A stretch of 64,000 bases of DNA, taken from assembly GCA_017979445.1 (NCBI GenBank), contig CM030706.1, positions 26,700,281 to 26,764,280 of the forward strand, read 5' to 3'. The stretch's first letter is position 1; every line of letters starts with the position of its first letter. Under the pieces are notes generated by a model. That model had not been told where the DNA came from and made no database searches. It saw nothing but the letters and a program-made list of their open reading frames with translations. A program made the translations under genes and the position numbers. This document shows positions 46,001 through 61,000 of this stretch, piece by piece. The DNA comes from Akebia trifoliata (taxonomy: Eukaryota; Streptophyta; Magnoliopsida; Ranunculales; Lardizabalaceae).

Positions 46001-49000
46001 TCAGACATGAAAAGAGAAGTGTCTATGGAAAAACAGTCATTCTAAGGAAAAGCAAAGGAAAGGATACATGAAGCCGTTCATTGAACTCAAGTACATACTC
46101 ATGAGGAAAATTTGAGTCTGCTGGCAAAGTTAATATGTATTCCAACAATCTGCATAACAATTAGGCAGAACATCAAGATACAACCGTACAAATCAACAAT
46201 TACTAGGTCAAAATAAAGAAAAAAAAAAGTACCTCTGTATGTCTCCCTTCGTAGGAGGAAGAAACAAAAGCTTCCTGTGTGAAAAACGAGATCGTACTCT
46301 CTTTTCTAAGAGCTGATCTGCATCCTGCACCATATGCAGCCTGCTTCCTCAGAAAATACAAGGACACAAAATTATAAAAAACATTCAGACCATTTATTAT
46401 TCCCAAAAAGAGATCTGCAGCTCATATCATTCATTAAATGTTATGCACATACAATCTAGGTATGAGGGTTGTCAATTTCGACTTCAGTTGATCCAAGTCA
46501 ATTTTTGACTTAAGTGTTTCAAAACGATTGATAACAATCTAGGCCGATTCATCACCATGAAGTAACCAGTTCTATCATGCTGCAATGACAAATATCCCCC
46601 ATCCTTACAATTAATGTGATAAACTACTTGAAAACCATTGGGAAGTATTGCGCTCTATAAATTCGATTTTAAATGAATGGTCTCTATCAAATCGGATTAC
46701 TTAAATTTTTATGTTGTTCCATGTAGGACTCAAATTAAATCTTATAACTTAAATCATATCCCGCCAAGTTTTGAAGTACTGTACCAAGCGACAACTCACA
46801 CCAATGACTACAGCTTGTGATGTTACAGATTGCATTGCATCTAGCAAGCTATAAAGTAAACGCTGCTTTCCCTGAAGAAAAAAAAATAAATATCAAACGG
46901 TAAGTGTAAATATCTTAACAAGATATTTTCATATTCATGATATTGGTAATTTCAGAATTTTCCCACAATTCCAAAAAGAGGTCATTGCTCAGGAAATAAA
47001 ACAAATGATATAGTGTCAAAATTTCAGTGTCCGATAGCCACAAAGGGAATTTGAACAGAATTGCATATTAAGGTATACCTGAGCGAAGAGATCAAACTTA
47101 TCCAGTATAAAGATGATAGTCTTATGAGCTAATCCACACTCTCTGGCAAAAAGAAAGGTGATTTCAAACAAGTCGCAAGAGAAACATGATCAGCCATATA
47201 CTTAAATAAAAAAGGGTAAATGATGACAGTGATGAGTAATTGTAACCATCCACTACACATGGTCATTAGAAACCATTTAAAACACCCGACTCTCCACAAC
47301 ACACATCTTGTAACAAATGCATATTAACTTTATTTACATGAAAAAAAATATCAAGCGAAATAATCGCTTGAGCATTTATAATTTCACCACGGTACTAGAT
47401 CCATGGTCGACACCGATCTGTTCGGCCATGGTCTCGGGCTATGCTTACCGAAATCCTCTCATTTTCTTTCCTTAACTCCCTCTTGCAATGACTCTCCCTC
47501 GTGCCTTCTATAAAATCTCTCTGTATGCATATATATAAATATATAATACCTCTTCAATGAGGTTCTTTGGTCAAACTGCAAGGTCCTACTTCGTATGTTG
47601 CTGGAAGACATCAAGACAGACCTGATCTGGTAGACTAGCAAGTCTCGGGCCTATTCCTCATTGTGTAGTGCCCATGCAGCACTCAAGCTAATCTCCTCGA
47701 TATACCTTAAGTCAACCTTACCCAATATGTCCCAAGGAGTTACCCAAATTCACTTAGGTACTCACACAGACTCAAGAAAATGCATACAGTTTTGGAACTC
47801 TTGGAAGCTTGAAAAGTATGAGTGCCTGCTCAAACTCAAAAAAATAAGGGGATGCAATAGTGATGAATTTCACAGGTAGTTGGTGACCACCAGCAAGGCG
47901 ATTGGATGTTTTTGGTCATCAATCAGCATTTCAATATATGAGATGGAGGAATATATTAAATGTAACAAATCGCACATCCCTAATTCCAAGGAACATGTGA
48001 TTGAGGGAGGTGACAGAGGATAAGTTATTGTAACTGTCCATCACATATGGTTACTGAAACAATTTAAAGCTCCCCACTCTGCACAACCCACATCTAGTAA
48101 CCAATGCATTTTAACTTTATTTAAATGAAAATCCTCAAGGGAAATGATCCCTCAAGGATTCAGAAATAGAACTCATAATGCAAAAATAGTAGACAAAGAT
48201 TACATTTACCATAATTATTCCCACTCACCGCAACATGGCTATCACAAACTGGGTGTTATCATCAGCTGAGGCCTGCACAAGCATAAATTCTCCTAAAGAT
48301 TCAGTTCCATATCTAAAATGTGCATTAGAAGTACCAAAAGAAGCCTATGTGCTTACCACTTTTGAGAATAACAATTGATGTTCCGAGCATAGTCGACTAG
48401 CAATCACCTAGAAGATTCATATGCATTTAAAAGAATTTATTTCCTGGAGGATAAACAAAAACAATAAATCTTTTCTAAAATTTGAGGAGAAGCTCATCAA
48501 CAACTTCACAGAATTGAAATTAAAACCTAAGTTTCTTCAATATATAAATATATGTCAGTGCATTTTTGTTAAAGTGTCAGATTTTTTGTGAATATCAAGC
48601 ATTAAGACATTTTGAAAAGATGGGTAGTATTTTAGGAATTTGAAAAATAAATACTCTTTTACAAAATTGACAAATTGGAATAGTCCAAAATTTTCAAGAG
48701 GGGTCAATTTTCAAGAGAGTTAAGTTGAACTACACTCCTCCTTGATAGCCTCCTACATTACCATGCCAACTCCATCATCCTTGGCTTCCATGATCCATTA
48801 TGTTTGTTCTTTTTACTCCTGTAGTATCAAGATTGTAACTGTACTTGTTCATTTTTCATTCTTGTCATAGATGTATAGATGATATTATTTTTCAATCTTG
48901 CAAAGCCAATAGCCATTGCTTGATAGTGCCAAACAGTCATTATATTTTAGTTTTCTTTTTTCCTTTTTTCTTTTTCTGGGATGAGTACCCCCATTATTTG

Positions 49001-52000
49001 TCAAGTTCGTACGTATTTCTGGGTAGGTGGGCTCTAGAACAATAAATAGATATGTTCTTGGCTAGGGTTTTCACACTTGGCAGCAAAGATTGTGAAACTA
49101 AAAAGGGTTGATTATTTGGACCACCTCACCACTCTTGATAGATCTATTACTACTTTTGGTAAGGTATCCTGCCAATATAGATAATTTAAGGAACTGAAAC
49201 CACTAAAGTATCATAGGTTTTTGCCTTCCATGAAATTTTTTGTTAGAGATAACAAACCAAGTATTTTAGTGCATATATGGCATATGTAGACAACTAGATA
49301 TGTATTGGTGCACATGGCTAAATCCACATGGTAGGTGGATACACACGCATGGCATATTGGTGGCTTTCAATAGCATTTTGTACTATTCATGTTCAACATT
49401 ACTACTTCAATAAATAGCTAGAGGCTGAAAAAGAAGACAAAGGATCTTTCCTTGGTCCTCCAATCATCTAAATAAGAAGACCATCAATTGATGATCCTTT
49501 ACAAAGAGACATGTAGGGATTTATGATTTCTCAAGTGAAATACATTTACACAAGATAAGCATGCCCCGAAATTCCTATTTTCACAAATAATTCTACAAAT
49601 AACCATCCGTCGATTGCATCAATTCAAACCCATCATCTTCACTACTGCAAACAACCATCTTAGCATTGTGACAACCATGCTGGTTTAAAATCTTATTTCA
49701 TCATGTTGTTTCGATTTTATGAAAAACTAAAAGAATATTGAAACATTGGCAGAGACATCACTGAAACATTTTGCGGCATTTGATACATTCTGAGACATTA
49801 ATTTTATCATTTAAAGAAGTTTTCTAGAGGAAACCAAGGTCAAGGGGGGCATGTCATTCGTTTGAAGACACATGGGTATCTCAAATATTTACAGAAACAC
49901 AAAGGACATTTGGTAAAGAATAATGCTGAAGTAACCTCAGGCTAGAACCTCATATCTCACTTCTTGACGTGAAAGTGTATGGGAACCATAGATGCTTTTC
50001 ATTGAGATACGAGTGAGAAAGCATCTATGATTCTTATCCACTTTCACATCAAGAAGTGCGATATGAGGTTCCAACTTGAGGTCACTCCAGCACGACTCTT
50101 GTCTAAATGGCCCAACCTTCCGCAGGAGATCGAGGTCAAGGGAATGTCATCACTTTGAAAACACACTATGATATGAAAACCAACGATGAGAGAAAGAGAA
50201 AGGAGATGAAGAATAATGATTTAGGGAAGGTGGAAGAGAAAGTAGTTGCCCTTGAACTCTGACGATCCAAATACCTCTCTCTCTCTCTCTCTAATGAAAT
50301 CAAATCAGGCAAAATTGAAACCTAAATGTATCCATTTCGTACTCTTATCGTCTCGGATTGGTAACACATGTGGAATGTTATTCCCATGTCCCAGGTTCAA
50401 ATCCCCTTGAACCCAACTTCACTTGTGAACCAAACCTATTAAAAAGAGGGGAAAAAAAGAACGAAATAAAAATCGAGACGTCTCGGCTGATACATTTAAA
50501 AAGAAAAAGAGATTTTGAATCACGTTGACAACCACAACAAAACACATACATTCATACATATTTTTAACTCTCCCCTTCTTTAGTTTTGGTCTATTCTATG
50601 GTATAATTCACCAATCTTTCACAAGAAGCTCATACACAAAATCTTATGTCTGAAAGCTAACTTGAATTTATTTCTCAATCTAAGTTTCTTGTGCTTGATC
50701 TAAAGCCAAAGTAATACACATCATTGTTGGGTTGATCATAGCCAAAAACGTGTTGCAGCCACAATATATCAAGTGCATCCTGACAATGTCAACCAGATCA
50801 ACTCTCCCCCTTTATGCCTATGAAAAAAATGACTTAGTCATTCAACAAGTCCAACACTCTGTGTAGGCAATACACGCTCAATACCGTGAGTTGCTCATAT
50901 GGGGACCAGAGACCAAGCACTCATTATGTTATGCATCATATCATAAACACTTTGTTAAAATTATCATAGATAACGTGGATGTCAATTCCTCAAGTACCTA
51001 TGGCCCATATCATACTCACCCCATTTGGGAAATCATGACACTGACTGTGTCGATCACACTAAAATGAATTGCACGCAGGGCGGATTTACAGTGAGGGCAG
51101 TTGCCCCAACAAGACTTTATAAAACCTTAAGGAGTAATTAGCAATTTATAATGAAAATTTGATTTCCTAAGAGTTTGCCCCCACAAAAGTTTTTAAAATC
51201 TCTTATTGCCCCCACAAGAATTTTAAAAACCTCCATAGGTTATTAATAATTTAAAATAATTTCTTAAGAGTTCGCCCATACAGAAATTTCTAAAATTTAA
51301 GACTTTTGAATAATTAAAAAAAAAAAATTGAAGAGATCTTTACTTGGCAAACCCATCTGTTGCACTTTTATTACAAAAACTCCCTTCATCAAGTTTGTTA
51401 GTGAACAAGCCATCCTTTGTGAATTAGGCTAGCATGACTAATTTAGTAAGATTTTAAATCTTACTAAGGGTTGTTGGGCCTGTATGGATTATCAAATTTG
51501 CAATCCAACACCACAATCTTCTAGATTTCATGGAAAACATCGATTCAAAAGAAAAAAAAAATTGAGCCTAATCAAATGTGTTAAAATAGATGGTTACCAA
51601 ACTCCCAAATTTCAAACTAAAATTCAACAGTAAAAATTAACATTTTTTCAAAGTTTTTAGAATTTTTTCCTTTATAACCCTGTGGCAATATATCATGTTT
51701 TTGGATGCCACAAATTGATGTAGTTAGGATCCACTCCACGGTATGTTATTGACACATAGCATTTATACAAAATGTTAACATTGTTTCCACACAAAAAAAA
51801 ACAATCACTAATCTAGTAAAAATTAACATTTTTTCAAAGTTTTTAGAAAATTTTCCTTTATAACCCTGTGGCAACAGATCATTTTTTGGATGCCACAAAT
51901 TGATGCAGTTAGGATCCACTCCACGGTATGTTATTGACACATGGCATTTATACAAAATGTTAACATTGTTTCCACACAAAAAAAAAAAAAACAATCACTA

Positions 52001-55000
52001 ATCTATATGCATAAGTTTTCACAATTGTTTCTAATGAGTTCTCATATTTTGATCACAAGTCAGTGGTAACCAAATCTTGGAATGGGGATCCATGTCATAA
52101 AATTATTGCAAATACATATAGTAGAAGTTGATTTTGGTAGATTTTATAAAATAAAATTTAATATTATTAATAAGTTCTTAGTTGCCCCCACATAGACAAA
52201 ATCCTAGCTCTGCCCCTAATTGCACACACAAGCACCCATGACCCTAAACCTATTATGCATACACAACTACACAAATAGGATGAAATTATTGAACATTAGG
52301 GTCTGTTTGATTGCATGGAAAATGTGTTTCATGGATTTCCAAGTCTTTGGGAAAATACTAGGTGGATGGTGGAAACCCTTGAAAAATGGATTCCATTGCT
52401 TATTCCTAAGAAAATAACATGGGAAGAATGATCAGAGAGGGGCCGAACGAAGACAGACGTGGAGTTGGGCAGAGGCGTAGTACAGGTGTAGAAAAGTGAG
52501 GAGGAAAAAGAAAAAGAAGAGAGACATAAATAAGGAGGAGCGGAGGTGGAGAGAGGATGAGAAGGAGAATTAAGAAGATACGGAGAGAGGTGGCTAGCGA
52601 CGTTGACGTTTGATTGTGGTTACAGTGGTGGTGATGGGAAAAAAAAAGATGAGGAGATAAAGGTTTTGATTTGGGGTTGGATTTTATTTTCCCATGGGGA
52701 TAAGTGGGAAATGAGCCTTTGTTGGATTTTTAGATTAGGGTTAAAAATCATTTTCCATGGAGTAAGTACAAGCCTTTGTTGGATTGTTATTTCCCATGGA
52801 AAATCATTTTCCCTCCCCTTGCCTTATTTTGAGCATCACTTATTTTATACACATATCCTGATTAAATGCTACATGTAACATGACATCACAACTCCAACGT
52901 GTTATATTATTTATTTTAAAACATTTACTTTTGTTGTTTTATTATTTTTTTAAGACCAAGAATTGTACAAGTATGCGATGCCATGTAAATAAGTCGATGT
53001 GGTAGAGATGGGGACTACATAAAAAATTTGTAAAAAGACGATCACCATGGAAAATACGTACAATGTGTGCCCCCCCATCCCGGTAAATTATTTTTCTTTT
53101 GGGTTCTTAGGAGCAATCACAAAAGATTCTCTTGTGGGATTCCCCTATTGTATGTTACCTTCTAATATTCTCATTTTTGTGCTACCTTTAGTTGCAAATT
53201 TAACAAACCACAATGTCAACACTAAGTCGTCTGCAAGCACAAGATGAAGGATAAGCTTAAAGGATGCCTATGCCATTCATATTTAGACACCCAACAAAGG
53301 CATATTATCTGACACCTTGTTGGCTCCACAATAGTCAAAGCAAGACCCTCTCAATGGAATAGTGTAAATATATATGAAACAAGGTTGTAAATCAATGCTA
53401 ACGATTATGGCACTTTGGGAATATTTCACGAATGATTGGGGAACATCAGATGTGGCTGTCATTCACTTTTGATTTTCAACTTGTGAAATTACATAATCAA
53501 CATGACCCTGGTCCTTAGATTGTTGCATTGACATAAATGGTGCTTCATCAACTCAGGTTCCATTTTGAGATAGCCATTTTGCTACACATGGAACTCGATA
53601 TGGATCCACCCTTAGATTGCTATAATCCTTGTACATATTGTTTATTCAAATAAGGGTTTCACTGGAGATCACTACCTTGACATAGCAACTCTTGATCGAT
53701 AAAGGCTATGCCATAATATCACCATATAATCATACACAACACTTTCATTTATCATTGGGCTAATTTGCTAAGACATAATTTTCCCTGCTTTCCTTTTTGA
53801 AGACATCCCTTTTCAATAGGTAGCTTACTATATGCCACAAGCCACAACTTTTTATGTATCCATTTTCTTTCCGAGACAGTATTCCAACCTAAGGAGAATG
53901 GCAGACACATTACCACTCAACATATTTTCAACGTTTACCATCTTGCGTCAAGGTCTTATGACTCCAGGCCTGAATTTAAATGTTGAAGTGAAGTAAAATG
54001 CCACACCTTTTACACCTTAATAAATTCCTCCTACATGCAATACCGCCTTGGGGCAAAGCCGCATTTTGGCAGAATTCTACCTTAGGGTGACATCACTTTG
54101 TGGCCAAGGATCCTCAAAGCAAAAACTACTCTTATGATACCATTTTGCCTCAGAACGAAGGCTACTACTGTAGCACTATTCCACATTTGGGAGGAGTCAT
54201 CCTTATGACACCTTTGCTTTAGGTGCTTAACAATCCTGTGGCATACTAAGCTCAAAAAAATTGGCCAATTCACCCAAATGTCAATGATATCACTCACTCC
54301 TAAATTTTCCATGCTTCAAGAGAATTTCCACTCTTCCACTAAAACAACCTCCTTACTCTAGTGATGTAGGACATCTACAATTTTAGTTGGGAAGTCTTTA
54401 AGTATTTTCATAATTCTAGTAGGATTTATTTCTATTTTGTAGTTCTAGTAGGATTTCTATTTTTTAATTCTAGTGGGATTTCTATTTCAACTTTAGGAAA
54501 TTTCTATTTTGTCTAGTTTCTAATTTTTTTTTCAAGTTTCTATTTTTGTCTAAATTCGTTTTTATTGTTAGAATATAATTTAGAAGTGCTTAGAATTGTC
54601 CAAATTGAGTTATTATTCAAACTGAAACTGAAATGGGTTAAGAATAGGGTGTTCGAGGTCATTGAAAGGGGTAAATGTGGTGTTTCGTCCATGCTGTTAA
54701 AAAGAAAAGAGGAATCATGGCTCTGCAATGCTCTCGAGAGAGCATGTGTTTCCACAAAGGAAAAACGTCTTTGAAATCTACTTTGGAAGGTCAGAGTCTT
54801 CTTGCTCTGGGAGATCATAATGAAGCTGGTAGGTTTGTAAGGATCCATGTCTGCTCTGCAAAAGTTTGGGAGAGGTCAATAGTAATTCCATAAGGCTTTG
54901 AAGGTAACAGTGGGTTGAAACTGGCTTCTGATCTCCGAGATTTGCTGGGTCCAACAAAAAGCATTGAAAGAGAAGGTAAAAAGGGACTCGATAATTCTCA

Positions 55001-58000
55001 GATTGTTAAAGTTAAGGCTAGGCCTTTTTCTAAAGATCTACTACCAAAAGGAGTTATATCTACCAAATGTTTCGGTGATTGGAAGTGAACTGTGATTTGC
55101 GATGTCGTGGTTCATCTTTTTACTAGAAGTACTTGGACAAAAACTTTAGAAGATTTGTTGGCCTACAATTGAAAGTGGTCAATCTTACAATGGGGCTCGA
55201 GGTGTGTAGTGGTCACTGATGGCTTGGATTCAGTTCAAGCTCTTTATAGAATGAAATCCTTCAAGATAAATGGGCTAGAAATCTCCTTCACTCAGTGGTT
55301 TGCTAGCATTAACCAACTACCTCTGGTTGAAAGGTGGTACGTGGATCTCCATTGTAGGGCTTTTGTTTCATATGTGGACCACTTAGGTCTTCAAGGAGCT
55401 CGGAGGTTAGTTGGGAGGTCTCTTTGAGGTTGATAGTAACTTTTTAAAGCTCAAAGACTTAAGATTCGCCAAAATCAAAGTGGGCTTTTGTAGAAAGAAG
55501 ATACCCATGAGCTTGAAGGTATCCAACGATGGGTTTGAGTTTCGGGTTGGCCTGTTAGTTGAAGGAGAAAGAAGGTTGGAGGAGAATTTCTCTTCGTTGT
55601 ATGCAGATGCGGGTCCTTGTGAAGGGAAAAATTGATTTTCAGGCAAGGTTTCCTGACGGAAGCTTTGATCTACAGGCCCTCAAAAGGGAAGGAGAAGGTT
55701 GGAGAAGACAAGCCTGGGTGTAGCATTTTCGACTTGACAAAATCAAAAGCTCTTCTTTTCGAAATTCAAAATTCAAACTTAACTTTTTCTCCGAGTCGTT
55801 TGGATTTTCGGGCAGACCTTTTGGCACGTGGAACTGAAAGTTTAAGGATTGTTCCCATGTGGCGGACTCGTTGGAGCCTTTGGAAACTTGTACTGATATG
55901 GTGGTAAACTTCATCGAACATTTAGTGGTTGTAGGTGTTAAATACTGGGACTGCACCTAGGCTTGGGTTGAGTATATTACCGGAAGAACAATATCATGTT
56001 AACTTGGTTCCCGTTTGGGAGGGGCCCAACAGGCACCAACTTTCTGCATCCACCCGATCACATCTTCCTCAACCCAACTCTTTGGAGGCCCAAGAGGCTT
56101 TGTTGAAGACAAGGAGACTTTGTTGGAAGTCGAACTGGGCCAGGTTTTTCAGTTCTTCTCTCAATCCTTCAAACTATCGATGCCCAGCCCATTTCTCTTC
56201 AAGTTCTCAATTCTTCTGAAACAGAAAGTTCATTCAATGTGGGGGATGCTGGAGATTCTCTTCTAAGGAGATCAGTGGACATAACGATTGTAATATTTTC
56301 AACTTCACTTGAGAGTAGACTTGGTCACTCTCTCGTGAGTAGTTTTGGTTTGCAGTCAGAAAGGTTGACTTTCCTTATCTTCTTCTCACTTTGCTTCACC
56401 GAAACTTGGGTTCCTAGGCACATGTTTAGATGGGATGCTGATCCATTTAGCTTGGTATTTGCTAGAGGTGTAGAGGGTAAGGAAATTAGGGATAAAGGAG
56501 GTGAAACCTTTTCCATGCCATCTCTGGCTAAAACCGTGAGTTCTAGCTTCAAGGGTGGATTGTGCAATGGGACAGATGTTTTAGATTTCGATAAGTGGGC
56601 TTTGGTTCCAAGGGAAAATAAAGAAGATGAGGAAAGTAATAGTCAGCTAGCTGAGTTAACAAAAGACTTTCTCCAAAATATGCTAGAATCTAGGCTGGAA
56701 GTGCGCATGTCTATAGAAAGGTGGGGGAACGAAGATGTTTTGTTGTTGGAGGTGGCTTTTCGAAAGAGTAAAGAAGTTTCTTGGCGTATGAAAAAGTAGA
56801 TGTTGGTGCTAAGGAGTTTCCAACGCAGAAGGGGATTTTTGTAGAAAATAAATGTTTACGAATCATGCAACCCTTATGCATTCGAGATCAAGTTGTCAAG
56901 GAGGATTGCCAAAAAAAGTTAAAACCTAGGCTGTCAAAGGAGGTGGGAGATTTGAAGAGGTCGCTAGCTTTATTTCCAATGAAAAGCAATAACGAAAGGA
57001 AAAAAGGGCATAGATCAAAAGTTGCCAATGTTGATTAACATTCTGAGCTGGAATGTAAGAGGTCATAATGATAGATCAAAGCGTGCCTTAGTTAAAGGTG
57101 TCATTCGGTAGCAAAATCCTCATCTAGTCGCCTTTCAAGAAACTAAGTTGGAGCAAGTTGACTCAAGAATCATTGAGGAGCTTTGGGGGGCCAAGATATA
57201 GGTTGATGTTTCCTACTCTCACTTGGAGCCTCAGGAGGTATTATTCTGTCGTGGAATTCTAATTTAATTGAAGTAGAAGAAGATTTAATAGGTGTTTCTC
57301 TGTCTCAGTCCTTTGTAAGAAAGTAGGGGAGCATAATTGGACCTTGGATTTTGGCTCAAATTGCACCTTTGTAGCATTGATCCCAAAGGTGTCAGGTGTG
57401 CAAGATATCTCTGATCTTCGTTCTATTAGTTTGGTTTGTTTGGTTTACAAGATCATTGCAAAAGTTTTAGCTTCAAAACTCAAACTAGTGTAGGAAGGTA
57501 TTATTGGGAGATCTAAGGGAGCTTTCGTAAGGGGAAGACAGATATTAGACGAAGTTCTTATCGCCAATGAATGCATTGACACTCGTAGGAAGCAAAAACA
57601 AACTGGACTATTATGCAAAACAGACCTTAAAAAGGCCTTTGATCATGTTAACTGGAGTTTTTTGAGGTGTGTTGGTTCGGATAAGGTTTGGCTCAACTTG
57701 GATAAACTGGATCATGAAGTGCATCTCTTTACCTTCCTTCTCCATTCTGATTAATGGATCTCCCGATGGCTATTTCAAAGGAAAGAAAGGGCTGAAGCAA
57801 AGAGTTCTTTTGTATCCTTTATTGTTCGTTTTAGTGGCCAAAGACTTAAATAGAATGATCTCCAAGGCTATTGATTTGGGTGAGTTGGTGGGATTTGACA
57901 CAGGAGCTAATGATCCTTGCATCTCTCATCTTCAATTTGCAGATGATACATTAATGTTTCTAAAAGCATCCAAGACGCAGTTTAGATTTTTGGGTGGCAT

Positions 58001-61000
58001 CTTGGGTTGTTTCAGAGCTATTTCTGGAATCCCTATAAATCACAGAAAGAGCAAAGTGTTTGCAATAGGCGAAATCTCAAATGTGGATTTATGGGCTGCT
58101 TAATTTATTTTCAAGTTGGAACTCTTCCCTCTACCTATCTGGTCTTACTTTGGGAACGACAGATAATAGCATAGGTTTGTAGGATCCGGTTATTAAGAAT
58201 GTTGAAAAGCGACTTAGCTTGTGGAAGGCTCGGTATCTGTCGAACGGGGGTAAGTTAACTTCTATCAAAAGCTCCCTAGTTAGCATCCCAAATTATTTTC
58301 TTTCTCTATTCTCATTACCGAAAAGTGTGGTCAAAAAATTGGATAAATTATGAGACTTTTATTGGAATGATAAAGGAGGTTCAAGAAAGTTGCATCTGGT
58401 GAATTAGGGGAAAATGTGCATGCCAAAGAACCAAGGGGTTTGGGTTTGAAGAGATTTGGGTGGATGAACTTTGTGCTTCTTGAGAAATGGTTGTGGAGGT
58501 TTGGCAAGGAAATGAATGGTTTATAGAGGGAAGTCATAGCAAGAAAATTTGGGGTGAAAGAATTTGGGTGGGAAAGCGGGGAAGCAAAGGATCCGTTTGG
58601 GTGTGGTCTTTGGAGAGGCATTCTTAAAGGATCGTCAAAATTTCATAAAAGAATAACCTACAAGGTCGACAATAGTTTGGGGCTTCGATTTTGGGAGGAT
58701 CTTTGATGGGGAGATATTCCTTTGGTGGAAAAAATCCATGCTCTTTATAGTCTTTCCTTGAAAAAATGGGTTAAAATTGCTTCTTTCAGAAATGGAGATA
58801 GACAAGATCTAGCATGGGACTTTAGTTTAGAAGAGGCTTCAATGATTGGGAAGGGGAAGAGCTTGGAGAACTGTTGAGCTACTTAGAGAGTGTGTTTTTT
58901 GAGAATATTGCCAAAGATAGAAGGTTTTGGCTAGGAAGTAAGAATGGCAATTTTATTAGTTAGCTCGTTTTATCATTCTTTACTTGTTCCTAATTGAACA
59001 ATATTTCTTGTTTCAGTCATTTAGCGTCTGAAAGCTCTACGAAAATCTCTTCCTTTGTTTGGTTAGTGGCTCTGGAAAGGCTCCCCATAGTAAATCAGCT
59101 TCAGAGAAGAGGTTTCATTCTTCCAAATTCTTGCTGCTTATGCTAAAAGGATGGAGAGTCAACGGATCAGGTGTTGCTGCATTATAGTCTTGCTAAACAG
59201 ATTTGGGATCATTTTTTAGGGCTATTCAGTTTGGTGGGTTGCTTCCCAAGTGACATCCAATCTCTTTTTGAATATTGGATGTATTGGGGGATCTCATTTA
59301 GAGAAGTGAAGAGGATTTTGTGGAGCTTAACTCTCTTTGCTATTTGTTGAGGTTTATGAAAGGCACGGAATAGTTGCATCTTCGAAGACAAGGAACTCAA
59401 CTTACAAGATTTAATTTTCTCCATTCTTTCAACCATTTTCTTCTGGGGAAAAGTGTTTAAAGTTTTTAAAGGGATCTGTTTTGAGGATCTGTTGGTTAGA
59501 AGGTATCGTGTTTGTAGCTTAACATTAGACTAGCTTTCTTCTTGTTTGTTTTTTCTTTGCTGTTTTTTAGGAGTTCCTACTCAAACTCCTTGTAAATTCT
59601 TTCTTCTTCTTCTTTAATAAATCTTTTACCTATAAATAAAAAAAATTGGTATTATATTACAAATATATTAGAAAAGTACATTTTAGTATTTTAGAAGGTT
59701 TCTAAGTTGTTATAATGAAGTTATCTATTCAATTAATTCAAATCTTTTTTGCATTATCTTAATTAATTTTCAACTCTTTACTTTATTTTTTTCCAAGCTA
59801 TTGCTTGTTTATCAATTAAATCTATTGATTTACACGGTTCCATTACATCAAGTAGTATCAGAGTTCTTGCTATGATCTACAAAATATGGTTGGTGAAGGT
59901 GATTTTGTCACAAAAGCTTGCTTAGAAATTCAATTTGAGAGGTTTGAAGTCAAAATTATGGCTAAGTTGGAGTCTCTTGTTCAAGGCATGGTTCTCAACA
60001 TCTTTTTTTTTAAAGGTAAAGAAATTTATTAAAAAGGAAGTCAAGATGACCAACCGCAATAACAAGAAAACAAAAACAACAACACAAAGCCAAAACCAAC
60101 ACAAGATCCAAACAACAAACACCCTATAAGGAACACAAAGAATCCCACTTAAAGACAAACTCCTCAAAAAGAATGCCTTTCAAGGAAACATCCAATTTGC
60201 ACCAGTAATAAAGCAAACCCAACACCATCAAAATCATGTCGTCGAAATTGCTCTCAAGGTCCAAGAATATTCTCTTGTTTCTCTCCTTCCAAATGCTCCA
60301 GCAAATAGCAAAAGGGATCAAAGTCCAAAGAGTCATTTTCCTACCAGTGAAAATGTTATAACCGAAACTCCAAAAAATAGAAGAAGAGTAAGGAAAAACA
60401 CATTCCAGATTGAACAAGCCGAGGAAGTGGGACCAAATTTTGGAGGCAAAAGGACAATGAAGCAACAAATGATCAACAGACTCCCCATTATCCTTACGTA
60501 ACCCCCAAAAGTTCGAAGTAATGACACCCCTTGAGATAAGATGGTCTAAAGTCAAAAGCTTATTCGAAACTGCTAGCCAGGCAAAGAAAGAGATTTTAGA
60601 TGGAATCTTCAACCCCCACACTATTTTATAAGGGAAGAAATGAAAAGAATGGGGTTCAAGAGTGTTTCGGAATGAACTTAATGAAAAACTTGTATCCTTG
60701 TTGCAACTCCATTCCCAAGTATCTTCTCCTGATGGATCCAAACAGTGAAGGTCTAGAACCAAATATATATCAACAAACTCTTGAAATTCCCAATCAGTAA
60801 GCGCCCTAAGACCCAGGTCCCAAGATGTACCACTTCCAGAGAGGTTCAGGAAAAAGCCATGATGGGCATATCCTTTTTTGAAGACAATTTATAGATTGAT
60901 AGAAACTTATAGGATAAAGTTCTCTCACTACATCATCTATCTTCCCAAAAACGAATGTTATCCCCAATACCAACTCTAAACGCAATCCACCATCTAAATT

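Noticed and set aside
50336..50470. Another SINE
   Set aside because: A B-box-like 'aggttcaaatcccc' is present, but the A box is poor and there is no duplication or related copy in the window.
56239..56799. A 186-residue open frame as a possible host gene
   Set aside because: It lies between the LTR break and the L1 endonuclease start, in the place of L1 ORF1, and has low-complexity, non-family sequence. It is LINE debris.
60124..60762. A 212-residue open frame as a stand-alone protein
   Set aside because: It is the zf-RVT tail of a 5'-truncated L1, directly followed by the element's A-run. It is not a host gene.
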